From: Xiphias gladius
Taxonomy: Eukaryota > Chordata > Actinopteri > Istiophoriformes > Xiphiidae
Reading direction: 5' to 3'
Assembly: GCF_016859285.1 (NCBI RefSeq)
Contig: NC_053422.1
Location: 11,083,501-11,147,500, forward strand
Length of the DNA: 64,000 bases
Part shown: one piece after another, positions 21,265 through 36,300 of the stretch
Layout of the letters: the number at the start of each line of letters is the position of its first letter
Position numbering within the stretch: position 1 is the first letter of the stretch
The notes under the pieces: model-generated
Database searches by the model: none
Told to the model about the DNA's origin: nothing
What the model saw: the letters and a program-made list of their open reading frames with translations, nothing else
Position numbers and translations under genes: made by a program

Positions 21265-22491
21265 ACATTTTTTTATTGAAAATGTACATCAATGGAATCA
21301 AACTAAAGAAAGATACTGAATAATTGTAGTGTGGGAGAGTTTCTGACTACAAGAGGTGATGACTGATACTAGAAAAATGTATGGCATTTTCTGACACCAA
21401 AATGTTACTTTACACTCAGAGTCACGTCCAAAGATCATAGGTAATAAACAACAAGTCTCCACTTCAATACACAAAATATATCCGTATAAATTATATAAAT
21501 GCATGAGTATTTTTGTAATACTCCTATCTGGGATTCAGTTCAACTCCATCTTATTCTAATATTTGGCAAACTGGGAGCTGAAATCATAGGACAGAGCAAA
21601 TATACATCAATAATATGCACCATTTTGAAGAAAACAGCAATGAAGGTGAAATAGACCGCAAAACTGACTTTAATCAGGGGATAAAAACAAGCATGTCGAA
21701 AGGTCAAAGATCACAGCTGGTATGAAATAAAAAGATGCATGCAAAATATAGAATAGGCTTGTGAATGTTAAAGCACAGTGTGTAATAAAAGGCCATGACA
21801 TGTGACCGCCATGGTATTCAACAGGGACATGTAAACATGGGCACCATAAAATGAAGTGCTAAGTATAAATATTGCTTTGGCTTTTGCATGGCTATGACTG
21901 ATTAACTCTGCTGTTTAATTTCGATATTCAGGAACGAATGAAGCAGGTCATTTTGATTTCTAACTGAACTAGATTCAAGAAACCAACATGTCTGCTCGTC
22001 ATAAAGTACTTCATAACACATTAAGTGCGTCTGTCCTTGACGAGGTTTTGTTTAATCAGCAAGCCTCGATGTTTCAGTAGTGTTTTATTCTAATGTGGAT
22101 TTTGTATTAAGAATCCTATTGAAAAGATGAGTGCATAGTGCAGGTCATTGCAGTTTTATTTCACGTTAAGATCAAATAATGACTTCAACCTATGAGTCTT
22201 GTTAATGTGTAAACCCCCACTGATGAATTCTATGAACTGCAAGAGTCACTTTATATACATTAAGACATAGTAGCAGATTTAAACTGTGCCCGGTTCCAAA
22301 CCTGCCTGGGTTTAGAGCTTCATTAGGTGGTCAGAAATACCATGCGGGCCCACATAAGGCCATATTCAACAAAAGGAGATGCAATGGGGGACGAAATATA
22401 AAAGGTTGATACAGCGAGAAAAACAGGAAGAGGTAAAGGGTGCTTATTTCTTGCTGAAGCTGCAATCCCCTCTTCGGGTGGTCAAGACAGA
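21265..22491 (-). other. Probable 3' UTR of septin6
   Basis: Downstream of the NFF stop at 22492 there is no further gene on this strand. AATAAA signals on the minus strand occur at about 22156, 22082 and 21271; the last, within 'ttttttattgaaaatg', looks like the distal end. An A-tract lies at 21197-21218. The extent of the UTR is inferred from these signals. Confidence 0.4.
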
Positions 22492-24280
22492 TTAAAAGAA
22501 GCTGAAGGGACAAAGAGAAAGAAAGCCAGCAGTTAGGAGTTGGCAGAGCAGAAACGCTTATAAAAACTTGACAGCCAGAGTCAAAGATTTAGAAATGCAT
22601 CTGATATCAGGGAGAAAAACGATCAGAAATACAAAATCAGGTAGTAAAATCCCTATGATTATATAGTCACTCAAACCATACATGAAGCGTGAATGATGAG
22701 AAGATATAGTGCCCACTGACGATGCTGCGTGAATTTATAAAACAGTGAATAAATCTTGTAGGTTGTGTTATAATTTCACACGATTGTCTACTTCTCTGTG
22801 GTCCATCTAAGTGAGACAAAATGTAAATGTTCTGTCCAAATATTACAATAAATGAACAAGTGTGCATGTAATCTCCATCACAACTTAAGTGGAAACAGGT
22901 GTTAGTCACTCCAAAAAAAACAAAAAACAAAAACAGTACACACATAAATGTAAGCAGAGGCAATAAAGCAAGAATTAGATGGCTCAAGGTGAGGTTAGAG
23001 CAGCAGTGAAACACGAATACATATCAACCCATATTATAGCAAGAGCAGGTAATGATTAAGAAACCCTGAAGGATGGGGTCCACAAAGCCTCTGGTCACAT
23101 TTGAGGTACTCAGTACCCACAAAGGCTGGTCCCTTAGCAAAGCTTGAGGGTTGAGGACCTACTCAGTGCAGAGCCAGGGATTACTGCAAAGGAAAGTGAA
23201 ACCACACAGACCAGTGAGCTGAGGGTTAGGAGGAGGGAATGGCTCCACTCTAGATGTATTTGCACCCTGATGTCACGAGGAGCTAAAGTATTTTTAATGC
23301 AGCACTGTCTTCAGTCTTCAAGACACTTTTCTCTTTCAAAAGGCATTTATTGCAACCTTGAACCCTTGAGTTGTTGAGAAAAAAGAAAAAAGAAAAAAAA
23401 AAAAGAAAGGAATACCTGAGGTAACAGATGCCCTGTGATTCTCAGCTAAAAGAAATAAACATAACTGAAGATTTTAAATGCAAAGGACTTTGAGATGTTA
23501 ACCAAAGCTGTGAGGAAACCTATGACCATACTGTCCTCAAGAAATACAGATGTGAACAAAGGAAACAACAAAGTAAAGTTTACTGGCATCAACATTCATT
23601 CACTGCATACCCACTTTACCCACTGAGTTTCATTGAACTTTCATTTAATCTCCTAATTTACAGCAATATTTGTCATACACAATGATTATGGCTACAGTTG
23701 TAACATTTGGTGAAAAATTGGCCTTTATTTTCTTTAAAAAAAAATGTTTTTATGCATAACACTGACAATGGACAATGGACATCATGCTGAATGACTTTAA
23801 AATGTGCCTTCATAATAAGTAAAATAAAAAGAAAGTTACAATTGCACTGATAACATTAATATATACTTAAAAAACATCACATTTGTGTGTAAAAAAAAGT
23901 GCAAATGTGAACGCTGATAAAAATATGCACATGACACATGACAACGAATGAGGTATGGGAGAAGTGGCAAAGAGATTAGGCTCACATCTACTCATGCATC
24001 AGGCTAATGTAAAAACAACATCAGCAAAGGGACATAAATACCAAAATAGAAAACTAGACCTCCAATTCAAATTTGACTGCAAATCCAAAACTTGTATGGC
24101 CGAGGTAATAACTAGTGGAAACTTTAATGTTATAATCCATAAGATTTTTATGAAATCAAAACCCATTTTTCATACTATTGTGGTTGTATTATTGTACTTC
24201 TTTCAGCAATTGGCATAAAATTTAGTTTTCACTGGTAGTGGCAGGTTCCGCCATTCCCGTGCTAGATTTCAAATTGCCTT

Positions 24281-24320
<40 letters not shown>

Positions 24321-27300
24321 CACAGACAGACACACGGGATTCACAGGAAATAATGAATGCATATAAACCAGTGTTAATGTAATTTCATCTCATTGATATC
24401 AGACTCACTCTCAGCCATATCAGAGCTGTACTGCCACTTCTACTTTCCTGCTGCTGCTGCTGCTTCACATTAAAAAGAGTTCAACTGGTAAAACACGCAG
24501 TGGCTTTTATTGTGAAGCAGTCACAGCAGACACAAATGTATTTGTTACCATGGTCAGCACCAACAGTGATGGTTGATCAAAAATACGTCTACGAAAGTGT
24601 GTCGTGTGTTATGACAGGGGATCAGTTTTAAATACTGCAGGGAGTAACTACTTGCATAGTAAGCAGCATGAATTCAGACTGTGGAAAAAAAAAAAAAAAG
24701 TTTGAGTGGCTTAACGGTAAACAGATACACCAGCTGCTCTGCTGTTGTATTTTTGACAAAGTAGCTGCTCAGGGAGTGTTTGCTGTAGTATAAAACCACA
24801 CTTGCGTAATGGTAAACACTGATGTCGCCAAATCAACCAGTACGAAAATCTTAAGAATTACAACTTTAAACTAGTAACAAACTAGCTCAACCCCAAGCCA
24901 ATGACTAATTATTAACCATTTACTAACTACTAACAAATATGTTGGTAAATGTTGTAGAATTAAAAATCACTAAGCTGAAGATGGATGAGGTTTATCCAAC
25001 ATTAACTATATCCATCCTCGCATCAGTCGTCAGTTGTCTTAATTCTTTCTTCACTGTACTCTACGGCAGATCTTTGACCACATATAAAAAAACTCAGGTC
25101 CCAGAGTCTGATGCATGTTTTTCCTTAGACTCAGTGCGTTTCTGCCCATCACAACAGGAGTCATGTATGTTAATATTTAAAAAAGCTCACTCCATCATGC
25201 AAAGAGTCACTGAATATAAAACAAATATGGAATGCAATTTTTATCAATTTGTATAAACAGACAAGCTGAATAATTGCTTGTACAAACTAAATAACAGACA
25301 AGCATCATTCAGCAAAAACAAGTGATGTAAAACTGATAGCAATGCCCAGCGTCTTCCACAGAGCAGGGGGGAGGGGGGCACGTGGAGGGCTGAATTATGG
25401 GGGTTGGGTGAGGGTGGGGAAGGGGTACGGTAAAGGATGATGGGGTGGAAACTCATTCACAGCAGGATGGCCACAAGGGAGCACTTTTTCTAGAGGGATC
25501 CTAAGCTGGAAATGAGAGAGAAGGGCTGTTATTGCTTCCTTTGAGTTAAAACATCATCACGACACACACTATTTCACATCGGTGGCATCACATCAACATT
25601 AGTGACCACATGGTATTTAGTGGAAATCATGCATTCAAGGCAGCTCAAAAGGTTTGAGTGTACAGAGGTGAGGGTGCAAGTACAGTCAACTACTCCTTTG
25701 AATCAGACTAATAAGTGTGTTTTTTTTTTCTTTTTGGAGGTTCTGTCCCGCTCCTGAGCTTAAAAAAAAAATAAAAAAATAAAAAAAGTGTCTGACTGTC
25801 TCCCTCATTGCTCATTATCATCAAATAGCAGCTTGTTTTCATCTGTTTTAACAGTCTTGAGCTGCTTGAGGAGTTTCCAGATAGCGAGACAGATGTCTTC
25901 CTTCACTTCTACCCTCCCTGGTGACGGAGTCTCAACAACATCTCTCTCTGTGGATTTTGCTTTTGTATCCACTCAAGAGGGAGGGGTGGTAGAGGGGGTC
26001 GTCATATGGCTGTAAGATCAACAAAACATGTCATCTCCGTAAACAGAGATTGGCCCCGAGGCTGTTTGCTGGTCTGTGTGACCTGTTAGTCTCAGTTCGG
26101 CCTTGAATGGCCTCTTTGTGCGAGAGCAAGGATGGGTGGGGAAGGACTTGGGAGAACCACAAAAAGGAGACTGTTGTGTATTTAGGGAGGCAGATGGGGC
26201 AGTATATCAAATGCGTGTGTGGAGATCTAATAAAGTGGTTGATTTAGAAGCTGGCACAGGGACGGTAAACACTGCCAGCTCAAGGATATGATCGACACAG
26301 ATGTTACCGATGAAACACTGTGCACCCATTTCTCAGACTGTTTCATGTTTAAATAACTCTAATGGGCAAATTAAATGCATGTGAATTTAGATTATATTTT
26401 AAACAGCTTTCAAAGGTTGATTTGACTGTGTGTGAATTCTAATTTAGAGATTCAAAAAGGTACTTGTGTGCTTGGCTGCAACTAAAATCATTTTCATTAG
26501 ATTCATGTGCCAGTAATTCTCTTCTATAAACACTTGAATCAAGTTGTCTATACAAAATCAAAAACAGAAAAAAATGTAAATTTTAATTTCTAGAGTTGCA
26601 ATGATTAATTTATTAGTTGATTGACGGAAAATTAATCATCCACTATTGTGATAGTCGATGAATCATTTTAGTCATTTTTTTCAAGCAAATATTCCAACCA
26701 TCTTGTAGTTCCAGCTTCTCAAATGTTAGGCTTGGCTGCTTTTCTTTTACACATATGAAAATAAACTGAATATCAAAAAACTGAATGCACCACATCACCC
26801 ATCACAATATCCTAGCGCCCAAGGTGAGTGTATAGTCAGAGCAATAGTCTAAAACCCCCAAAAAATTCATTTCACTACCCAAGAAGACCAAGAAAAGCAG
26901 TGAACTTCCACAACTGAGAACCATTTGTGCTTGAAAAATAATGATTAACCGAATATCAAAATAGTTGCCATTTAATTTTCTTTTGATCAACTAATAGCTG
27001 CAGCTCTAAAACTAAGAGCAGCCGTATACTGGATTAGATATCCCAAGATCCCGTAGGGTTGAGCTGTTGCCTTTTTTCAGTCCAATAAAGTTTTTGGAGC
27101 TTTTAGTTCAGTATGTGAAATAATCACTTATCTCTAGCTTCCATTTTAAAATATTTCTTTATTCATATGTATTCAATAAATTGTGATTTCTGTCTAACCA
27201 ATCAATGATACCATGATACCTCATTCATATTTTTCATATCTTATTTTTTTTTTTTTGGTAGTGGTGTAACTCAAGAAGGGACTCTTACCAGAAATTGTGC

Positions 27301-30300
27301 CTCATGCAGCATGCAGCAAGTATGGGAGGAGTTAACTGGAAAACATTATGGATGCAACATAGGTGACACATGCACTCACAGGAAAGATTCACATCTACAC
27401 AACATGCAATAATCAATAACTGTCTCCAGGGAAGAAGAAAACACTGACTTTAACCTGAGGGTTGAATACAGATCAACATAATTATTATTCAGTTAACAGT
27501 TCAAGTGCAAGACCTCTCGAATTGGTTTTAATCGGTGACCCACAGACAAAGCTTAAGTTGCATAGCTGCCCCCTTTGAAAGAGAAATTTTCCAGGCAGAG
27601 CTCATACAGAGGGGAAGTGGCTGTGAAGAGAATACATTCACAGAAAAAATAAAGCATCAAGAACCTTCTCAGTGCAAGTGTCTTCTTCCTTTTCTAACAG
27701 GCACGGAGTCACATCAGCTTCAACACACAACCAGGAGTTCATTACCAACATGAAGGGACCAGCAATGTCAGCAACACATTGCAACCATACTTGAACACAT
27801 CTGGCTGCACACACTGCTTCCTGTACAGTCATGATTTCATTAAAACCTATGTACATAAACTGTTAGAAAGAACAGCAGAATCAGTGTCACAAATACCAAG
27901 AAGTGGAGAGAGATTATATAGATACATTAACACCACGGTTTTGGCCGTTGAGACTACTGATGGAACTGATGGGGTGGAGGAAATTGTTCAAGAGTTTCCA
28001 TGAGGCGAATAAAACAATTGTGAAAAAAATGTACTTCATTTATCACCTCCTTTTCTAATGCATTTTTTCAGTAATTATTAACAGAGCTGTGATAAAGTTG
28101 TTTACACAATCCATTTGGGGTATTTAATTTCATGATCTGGTTTGCTTTAGCCATCAGCAACATTTAACTGTAGAGTGATGATTATTGACTGCAAATCACT
28201 CATCAAACTCTGCTGACAGTTGGCTACCTTTCAACTACTTAGATGAGGACTGCTTGTCATTATCTTCAGACTCCCGCATCTCTGCTCCTCTTATTTTTCC
28301 TCGTTGGTAATTGATCCTGGTCAGCTTTCTTTACATGGAATTTAGTGCTATCTATATTCTCTGTTATTAGATGGGGGGGTAAACTGGAGCATTCATCTGC
28401 CTCTCAGAAATAAAGAGGAGAGTGAGAGTCTGCGATTCTTAGGCTAAGCCAGGGCCTTTAACTACTGTATGCATGAAATTCTACAAATCTCAGGTGCTTT
28501 ATCAATGAGTGGTGACAGACAAACAAAAAAAATGACATAGACCAATATTAACCTCTGTCTGCAGCAAATGTGCACAGAGTGGAGTGAAAGCTCCAGAAGT
28601 TTGCATTTTTGTCAGGATACAGCTACATATTTTGCTGGCATGGAACAAAGTATGATGCACAAAATATGGATTCAAAAGGCTTAGAAACAATTATTATCCA
28701 TGTACTGATGTGAACCCAAGGATAAAATCCTAAAGGCCATTTTCTGAACAGTGCCCAGAAAGGAATTTGGCAAATGATCAACATCCTGAAATGTCTGTGT
28801 AGTAATGTATGGCCTCATTCCACCCCGTTTCATAGCATGCTGGCTTTTCCAATCCTCATACAACCAAAGTGGTCTCCTGCACCTGTGGTATAAGTATAAA
28901 AACACAGAAGGAAGTGAACAATACTTACTTTTTCCTCTCTTTGTCCCTCTTGAGTGTGGTGGAGCCCCCTGCCTGCTGAGCTTGGTTCTGCAAGAGCTCT
29001 GCTGCAGTCTTTTTCTGTTTGAACGTGTTGAGCTCGTCATCCAGGGCCTTCTTCTTTTCCTCCAGTTTCTTTTTCTCGTCCTGGTGGAGCTTCTTCAGAC
29101 GGTCAAACTTCTCGTGCAGCTACGTGGAAGAGACAGAGGGAATGTAATCTTTGTGTCAAATCTCAAACAAAGATTGGTGATGTACATGATGTATCAGGAT
29201 GGGGCAAGATTCAAGTGAAATAATTATACCTCTTTCTCTGCTTCTTTAAGCTCGGCCTCCTTCTCTTTGACTCTTTGGACAAACATTTGCCTCATTTCTT
29301 CTTCTTTCTTCTGTAGCTCACCCATGAACTCATTCCTCTTAGCTTCATATGTCTCTTGCAGACTGACAGAGGAAAAGGAGAAAGGGAATAAAAATGAATA
29401 AGAAGCATTACAATAAACTATGCAGTTTACCAAACACCAGATCACTGAATACAGACACAAACTCAAACTGGTACAATATAGCAAGAGAATAAAAGGCTCC
29501 AACGATAAATGGAAGCAGAGAAATGCTGAGTAGAAACAAGCAGGTGTAGGTAGAAAGCAAGAAGATAAAAAGGAAATCCAAGTCAACCTGAAGGGCTTGC
29601 TGTCAGGGTCTGTGTCCTTAAAGCCCATCTCCTCCAGTTTGCAGCGGCGGTAGAGCTCATAATGGCGTGTGTGAGTCTGCTCTCGCAGGTCCTCCATGTT
29701 CACTCTGATCAGCATTTCTCGCAGTTTGACGAAGTCACAGTGGTTCTCATTTTCCACTGTGACAGACACACCATAGTGACACGTGCACGTATTACCCAAC
29801 ACATCAGATGGCATATTATTCATTATGGTTTAAATATACTGCAGAATCAGAAAACTATAGCATCTATGAATGCTTAATTTATTAGCTACGACATAATGTA
29901 ATGTATTATAGTTCACAGGCCCGGTCGTACCAGCACCACAGCAGACACTCCAACTCCGCTTGCCACACTCCCACAAACCATGTGACATCATGTGAGTACA
30001 CAAGCATGCACGCAGTCAGTCTCTGGTAAACAGACCCAATGCCAGATAAAGCCTATGACCAGAAATATTATACAGTGCAGTCTGTAGGCATTACGACAGT
30101 GATATGTTTTTCATTGTTTTGGCTTTAATCCAGCACAATGAATTTTAAATGACACTTTGACTGTGAGGTTAAAGTGCTGACTTTCAGCTTTCAGTGTACA
30201 AATCATAGCCCTGTTTACCCTGTGGTGTCATGTATAAAAAGGGCTACACTTTCTGCACTGATCAGTTGATGTGGATCCAAACACCCTGTTGAACAAAATC

Positions 30301-33300
30301 CACTGACATTCAGCAATTTCAACCTTAAAAAAGGCAACAATACATTTTAAATCCAGTTTCATAGAGTACAAAACTAGAGCTGCAACGGTTAATCAAGTGG
30401 TGAATCAACATAAAATTAACCGTCTAACTATTTGAACAAGTTATTTATGAAGCAAAAAAGCCAACCATTCTGTGGTTCCAGCTTCTCCAATGTGAGGATT
30501 TTCTGCTTTTTTCTGTTTTATGTCATTATAAAATAAATATCTTTGGGCTTTGGACTGTTCTGTTGGACAAAAAAAAAAAAAAAAGACATGAAAATGTCAT
30601 CTTGAACTCTGGGATATTTTGATGAGCATTTTTCACTACTTTGTGACCTTTTATAGACCAATCAACTCATCAATCAATCAGGAAAAAAATATGCAGATCA
30701 ATCAAATATGAAAGTAATTACTGTCCACATCCTTATGGATTGCACTGCATTTAAGCTCTATGTACTGAATAGGCCTAGTCCTGGCAAACCAGCCAAACAC
30801 TCTCACACACACAATCACACACACGCTCACACACACACACTCACACACACTTGATAAGAACACCATACAGTTAAAAGTTTCACAGTATGAGGCTTAAAAA
30901 GTATCAAATATCTTAAGAGCAGACTAGTGAAACTTGAGTTATTCACACATTTCAGATCCTCCTCTGACCTAATAGAAGTATGACGCTGCTGTCTATTTGC
31001 AATACATTACATACACTCCATTATGGATCGATCAAGTAAGTCAATAAGAAATCAATTTAAACATTATCAGTGACATAAAATTTCTAAATCTGCAAGAGCT
31101 CGTAGCTGAGATCTGCTGGTTCTCTAACACACAGTGTAATGGCAGAGGGGGTGCTCCAGATAATTGATGTTATATAACTGGTTATCAACTAGTTTACAGC
31201 AGATGTTAGAACTGAGGAGAAATATGAGGGGAGTGGCTAGTTGCGGCAGTTTCGATGAAAGTGAGCACACTCATTTCCTGCGCAGGATGTGACCCAGGCT
31301 TACCCTGCACTGTCCCCCAGGGGTACTGCCGGGCCTTCACCATCTTGTTCCCAATCTTCACTTCCTCTGTGCTCCCCACCACAGCAAACGGCAAATGGCT
31401 CTGTGGAGCGGAAGGAAAGTCAACATCGGTATACTGCCGAACCTGAAACACCTGAGAGCGCTGCGGATTCACCCCAAATTCTCTCCACAAACCAGCAACT
31501 GCACACGTACTTGCTGTAGCTCTGCTAACATTTAGTTACTCAGAAATGCAACTATGTCATTCATACATGAGGAATCAGGACAAATCCTACACACCGCTAA
31601 AGATGCATTCCAGTGTGAAGCAGTGTTAACGTCACTGGGAAAGCTGAGAAAAATGTGTTATTTTGGTTACATAACCTGACCATTAAGAGCTAAATTTTAC
31701 AGACACCAAGAAATAGCTCTGAAAGGAAAATGTATGACGTGGTCAGACTGTACAACAAGAGCCGAGAGGCAGCAGTCTAACACAATCAGCTAGGGTGTGT
31801 TAAGGCATTTCCACCGATGAGACATTATAAACAGGTAAGTGAGCCTTGATTCATCTTTCTGTGGACAAAGGCCCTTTCCCACACTGCAGGCTTCCTGCAG
31901 AGTGAGCTGGCTGACTGTGCTACTCTGAACACACACCTCCCTGTGTGAAGCAGCTTCCTGACAGCCTGAGGAGACACAGACCAGGCCTGTTCGGATTCTA
32001 TTTACACTTTGTTTATGCCAGTAAAGCCTAACAGAATTTATGTTAAACATAAAAATAAGGAATATTGCATGCACCACTGTGTTTCCGAAAGATTAATATG
32101 AGGATTCAGACTTAACAACATGACATGACTCCATGACTGATGAATTCTGTGTAAATGCGTGTAATACAGATAGAAAACCAGTTGTGAGCCTTACGTTCAT
32201 GGTGGAGTTGATCTCTGCCACAGACTCATCATCGGTAGGGAACTGGTAGATCTGCACTCCGTTGCTGACCAGCTCACTGGTGATTTTGATTTTGAACTTG
32301 GCCAGCTCGCTCTTGGAGATGGCGTCTGACTTGGCAATGATTGGGATTATATTGACCTGTAGTTGAAAAATGATGAGAGATTTAATGTAGGCTAACACAA
32401 TGACAAGGTCTTGAAAACACACTCAGATATTCAGCTAAATATAGAGCGGCTTTTAGCTGTCTGTCAGTGGCAACTTTTCCTCATCTCAGTCTCTGTAGTC
32501 CAAATTTGGAAAAGATTTGATGTATTTTTAAAAAGGTCCTAAAGGGTTAAACACATTACAAATCAAATAACTCTGGTGTTTTAGAAGTAGAAGCTCCAAT
32601 GTGAACAACATTCAGGTTTAGAAACAGAATAAAATATACCTATTTCTCTTTTACACCTTCCAAATACTGCTTGCCCATGACTGTAGTGGAAATTTTAATA
32701 ACCACTGCTCTCTTCACCGGGATCTCTGCATATCACGCCTTTGTGTATTGCAGACAATTACACATTTTTAAACACAGAAAAAAATAATAGTACAAGCAGC
32801 AGAGGGAGCAGCAGGCTTCCATCTCCTACTCTATATTACTTAAAAGCTCTCCAATCATGGTGTTAAGAGTCATACTCAAATGGATTCCACATTTGTGCTA
32901 TCCGTGTAATCCAAACAGAAAAATAAATACAAAAGAGAAAGAGAGGAGGGAAAAAACAGGAAGGGGTCATTCAAGTGAATACAAATATGCACTTACAACT
33001 GGCTGATGAAAAATGAGACTCACTCCCACATAACTATTTTGGCAGTGCCATGTCGCCTACACAATCCCAAAGTATTTGCTCTCCAAATGTGGGCCCCTTT
33101 ATATAATACCAAGGGATGCCGAGGGGTCATGTGAAGAAAAATATTTTACTGTATCCCTGAGTCTGATGAGGATCTTGCTCAAAGACACTTCAGTAGAGTA
33201 CTGTTTGAACGCCCCCCTAGGTGACTGTGTAAACAGAGGAGGCTCTGCTCTGGATCACGCTGTTGTGAGCGCTTGCTGGAGGGCACAGCTGCTCTGGCAA

Positions 33301-36300
33301 ACACTGAGCCAGCTCTTTGTACAAAAGCCAGGAGGTCCATGCAAATAAGCTACTGTGGAGAGGACCTCACAAAAACGAGGCAGCAGTCACTGAGCTGACT
33401 ACATTTCACAGCTGACCTACACCGATGCAGTAACAAGACCAGAGCCCATTTACATGCAGGCAGATGCCCTGGAAAAGGTTTATGACCCATGACTAGTGTG
33501 GATAGATAAAATACTGCAAAGAGCAAAGCAGTGCCAAAGAGTTTACCTACAGCATATGTATGACGTGCTACAGCAAGTCAATCCAGTTATTCTATGACAT
33601 CATTCTGCTGAAGAGCAACTTTCCTTCTCACTTAATGCTAACAGTAACAATTCAGAAACAGTAGCTAATAAATTTGTGAATCCTGCAAAATTGTAAATTA
33701 ACAGTATGATGCTTATATATTACAAGAGCCATTATTAAACCCTAACTTTAACTGGAATTGATCTGGAGCTGATTGAATACACCCAGAATTCAAAGTAAAT
33801 CTCTAAATAAATTATCCTCCAGCTTCCACATCAAGCAAAAACAAATGCTGCTGCTAATGTTGAGATAAAAAAAGTTTGATAAAGTGAGGTGTAGCTCACC
33901 TTGCTGTCAAGTTTCTTCATGGTCACCAAGTCCAGGGATTTGAGCGAGTGTCCCGTGGGAGCAATGAAGTACAGGCATGCATGGATGCGGGTGTCGTGGT
34001 AGCTGTGTAGCGTGCGCTTGATTTTCAGTTCCTCCTGTAGATATGCTTCAAACTGGGCATCAATAAACTCCACAATGGACTTGTAGCTGTCAGAAAAGGA
34101 AAAAGAGGCACACGGAAGAATTTAAACATTTCTTTGCTGATACACTCTTTAGTAGAATATGTCCTGTTCTGCTCCTAAGGAATACAGTTTTTTTAGAGTC
34201 ATCTGCACCTGAGCAAAGCATCACAGTTACAGTGTATCAGAAGTGTAGCTGCACCAATTAGATAAAGACACACTGTGGCATTTAAAGGGTCCTCTTTATG
34301 TAGCCAAGAAATGCAGACTTCTTTTGCCCAAAGATGACATTGTATTCTTTGAGGCCAGTGGTATCTGATAATCCATTGCGCATCTTTCAGTTGTTCAATC
34401 CTCATCAACTCCAACATTTAGGAAATATTATGAAACCACATTGTTTTTACCACCTGTGGTCAGTTGGTCATCCATTACTAGTAAAAATACATCTATGCTA
34501 GAAAAAAAAAACACTGTATCTTAATAAAAATGAGGGTCAGGCATAAACAATTTGCCTTTGATAGCAGCCCAGCTATGTTGTCACCAATTACATTCACTTT
34601 TAACATGCTATGCAGCGTGCCAATTGTCTGGCATGTGTTAAAGTAAAATGTCACAACTCATAGGGTAAACTTCTCTCAGTACACCTGTAATTTAGACTCT
34701 ACTGACCATTTGAGAGCAAGATGCTGTTAAACACATAATTTTTAACTTAAAAAGTTGTCCGTTTTGGTCTCTGTGAGGACAGACTGTCTTTGGGGAGAGG
34801 GTGCAATCTCGGTCTGGTATTCTGAAGGACCCACCTTCAAAGCTTGCGTCCATCGGAGAAGCTCTAACTACGAAATGTTTAGTGTTTTAATTAATAAATG
34901 ACTAGAATGATAAATAGATTATCAAGATTATCGATAACGTTCTACTGACTGATGATTCAATTAGTTATTTTAACATTACCCACAGCAAATAACTAAACTA
35001 TAAAGCAAAAGACCTATGACCCCATACATTGAGGACTATAGAAAGCTTCAAAAGTATCCACCCTTCCCAGCACACACATGAGCTGACACAAACACTGAGA
35101 AACACACATTTCTGGTTCACATACTGTAGCATATTCCGTCTGCTGTAGCTCACATTACTATGAGTATGTGCTTGTGTACAATGCAGTAAGTCCATGTTAT
35201 CTTCTATGTGAATTTTGATACTGAATGGAGTGTGAAACCTTGAAACAACCACAGCCTTCCCATTATAGAGCGCTTACGATCACACGATATCATTCTCTCC
35301 CTAAACTTAACTCAGGAGCAGAGTTAGCATTTACATTATGGAGGGTAAGCTTGGTAACAAAATCTAATGGGGGTCTACTGCAGCGAAAATGTCCCCAGTG
35401 CTGCTATAACAGCCAGGAAAAAAAAAGCCTCTCTGATTTATGTTTATAAAGTCGATACTATGAAACTACTTCAGATGGTGACTTGATTCCACATCCTAAG
35501 GGTACGTTTGTAGGATCAAGACTGAAAGAGACCTGAGCTCCGCGAAGACTTAAAGCTCTCACAGAACGTCATCGTATGTCAGGAGCACTGTGTGCGCAAT
35601 CAACTGTGGATTTCTGACTACAAGCAGCAATACCACAAACAAAGACAAAGTATATAAGAAACCAGTTTGCTGAGATCAGACCTGCCCCTTTCTACAAGAT
35701 GTGTCAGTCATCCAGACCGCTTTACCTGTCTTCTTTATTGATCTGGTCTCCGAAGCCCACAGTGTTGACAACAGTGAGTTTGAGGCGCACGTTACTCTCC
35801 TGGAGTTCATAGGTGTTGGACTTGAGCGTGACTCCTGGCTGGTTGTGCTGAGTGGGCTCACCCTCAAACTTGGTGTTGAACAACGTGTCCATCAGGGTGG
35901 ACTTCCCAAGACCCGTCTCACCTAGATAAGACCGAGAAAATGCATCATGTTACTGGGATCCTACAAATTTTGATCTTGTGCTCAGTCATTGGTTGCTTTT
36001 TCATTACGCAAATTTAAAAATCAATGAAGCTGTATTTCTCACCTCCACTTAATGGGAAATGTCTACCATTTTAGCATGCACATTTCTAAACCTGCAGAAT
36101 TTTTATTTTGTCATCTTATGATAGTCTGGTGCTTTTATTGACCACCTATTTAAACAAACTCAAAAACAAAGACTAAAACTATGGTTGATAGAGTGAGAGT
36201 AGATCCAATGGGACATTTTGAAGATGCTTCAAACAAAATATACAATTTTTTAAAGTTTACAACTGCAAAAACACTAGAATTAGCTGCTTATTTGCTGATG

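Noticed and set aside
30805-30852. Regular spacing that resembles a CRISPR-like array
   Set aside because: It is an imperfect CA microsatellite without distinct spacers.
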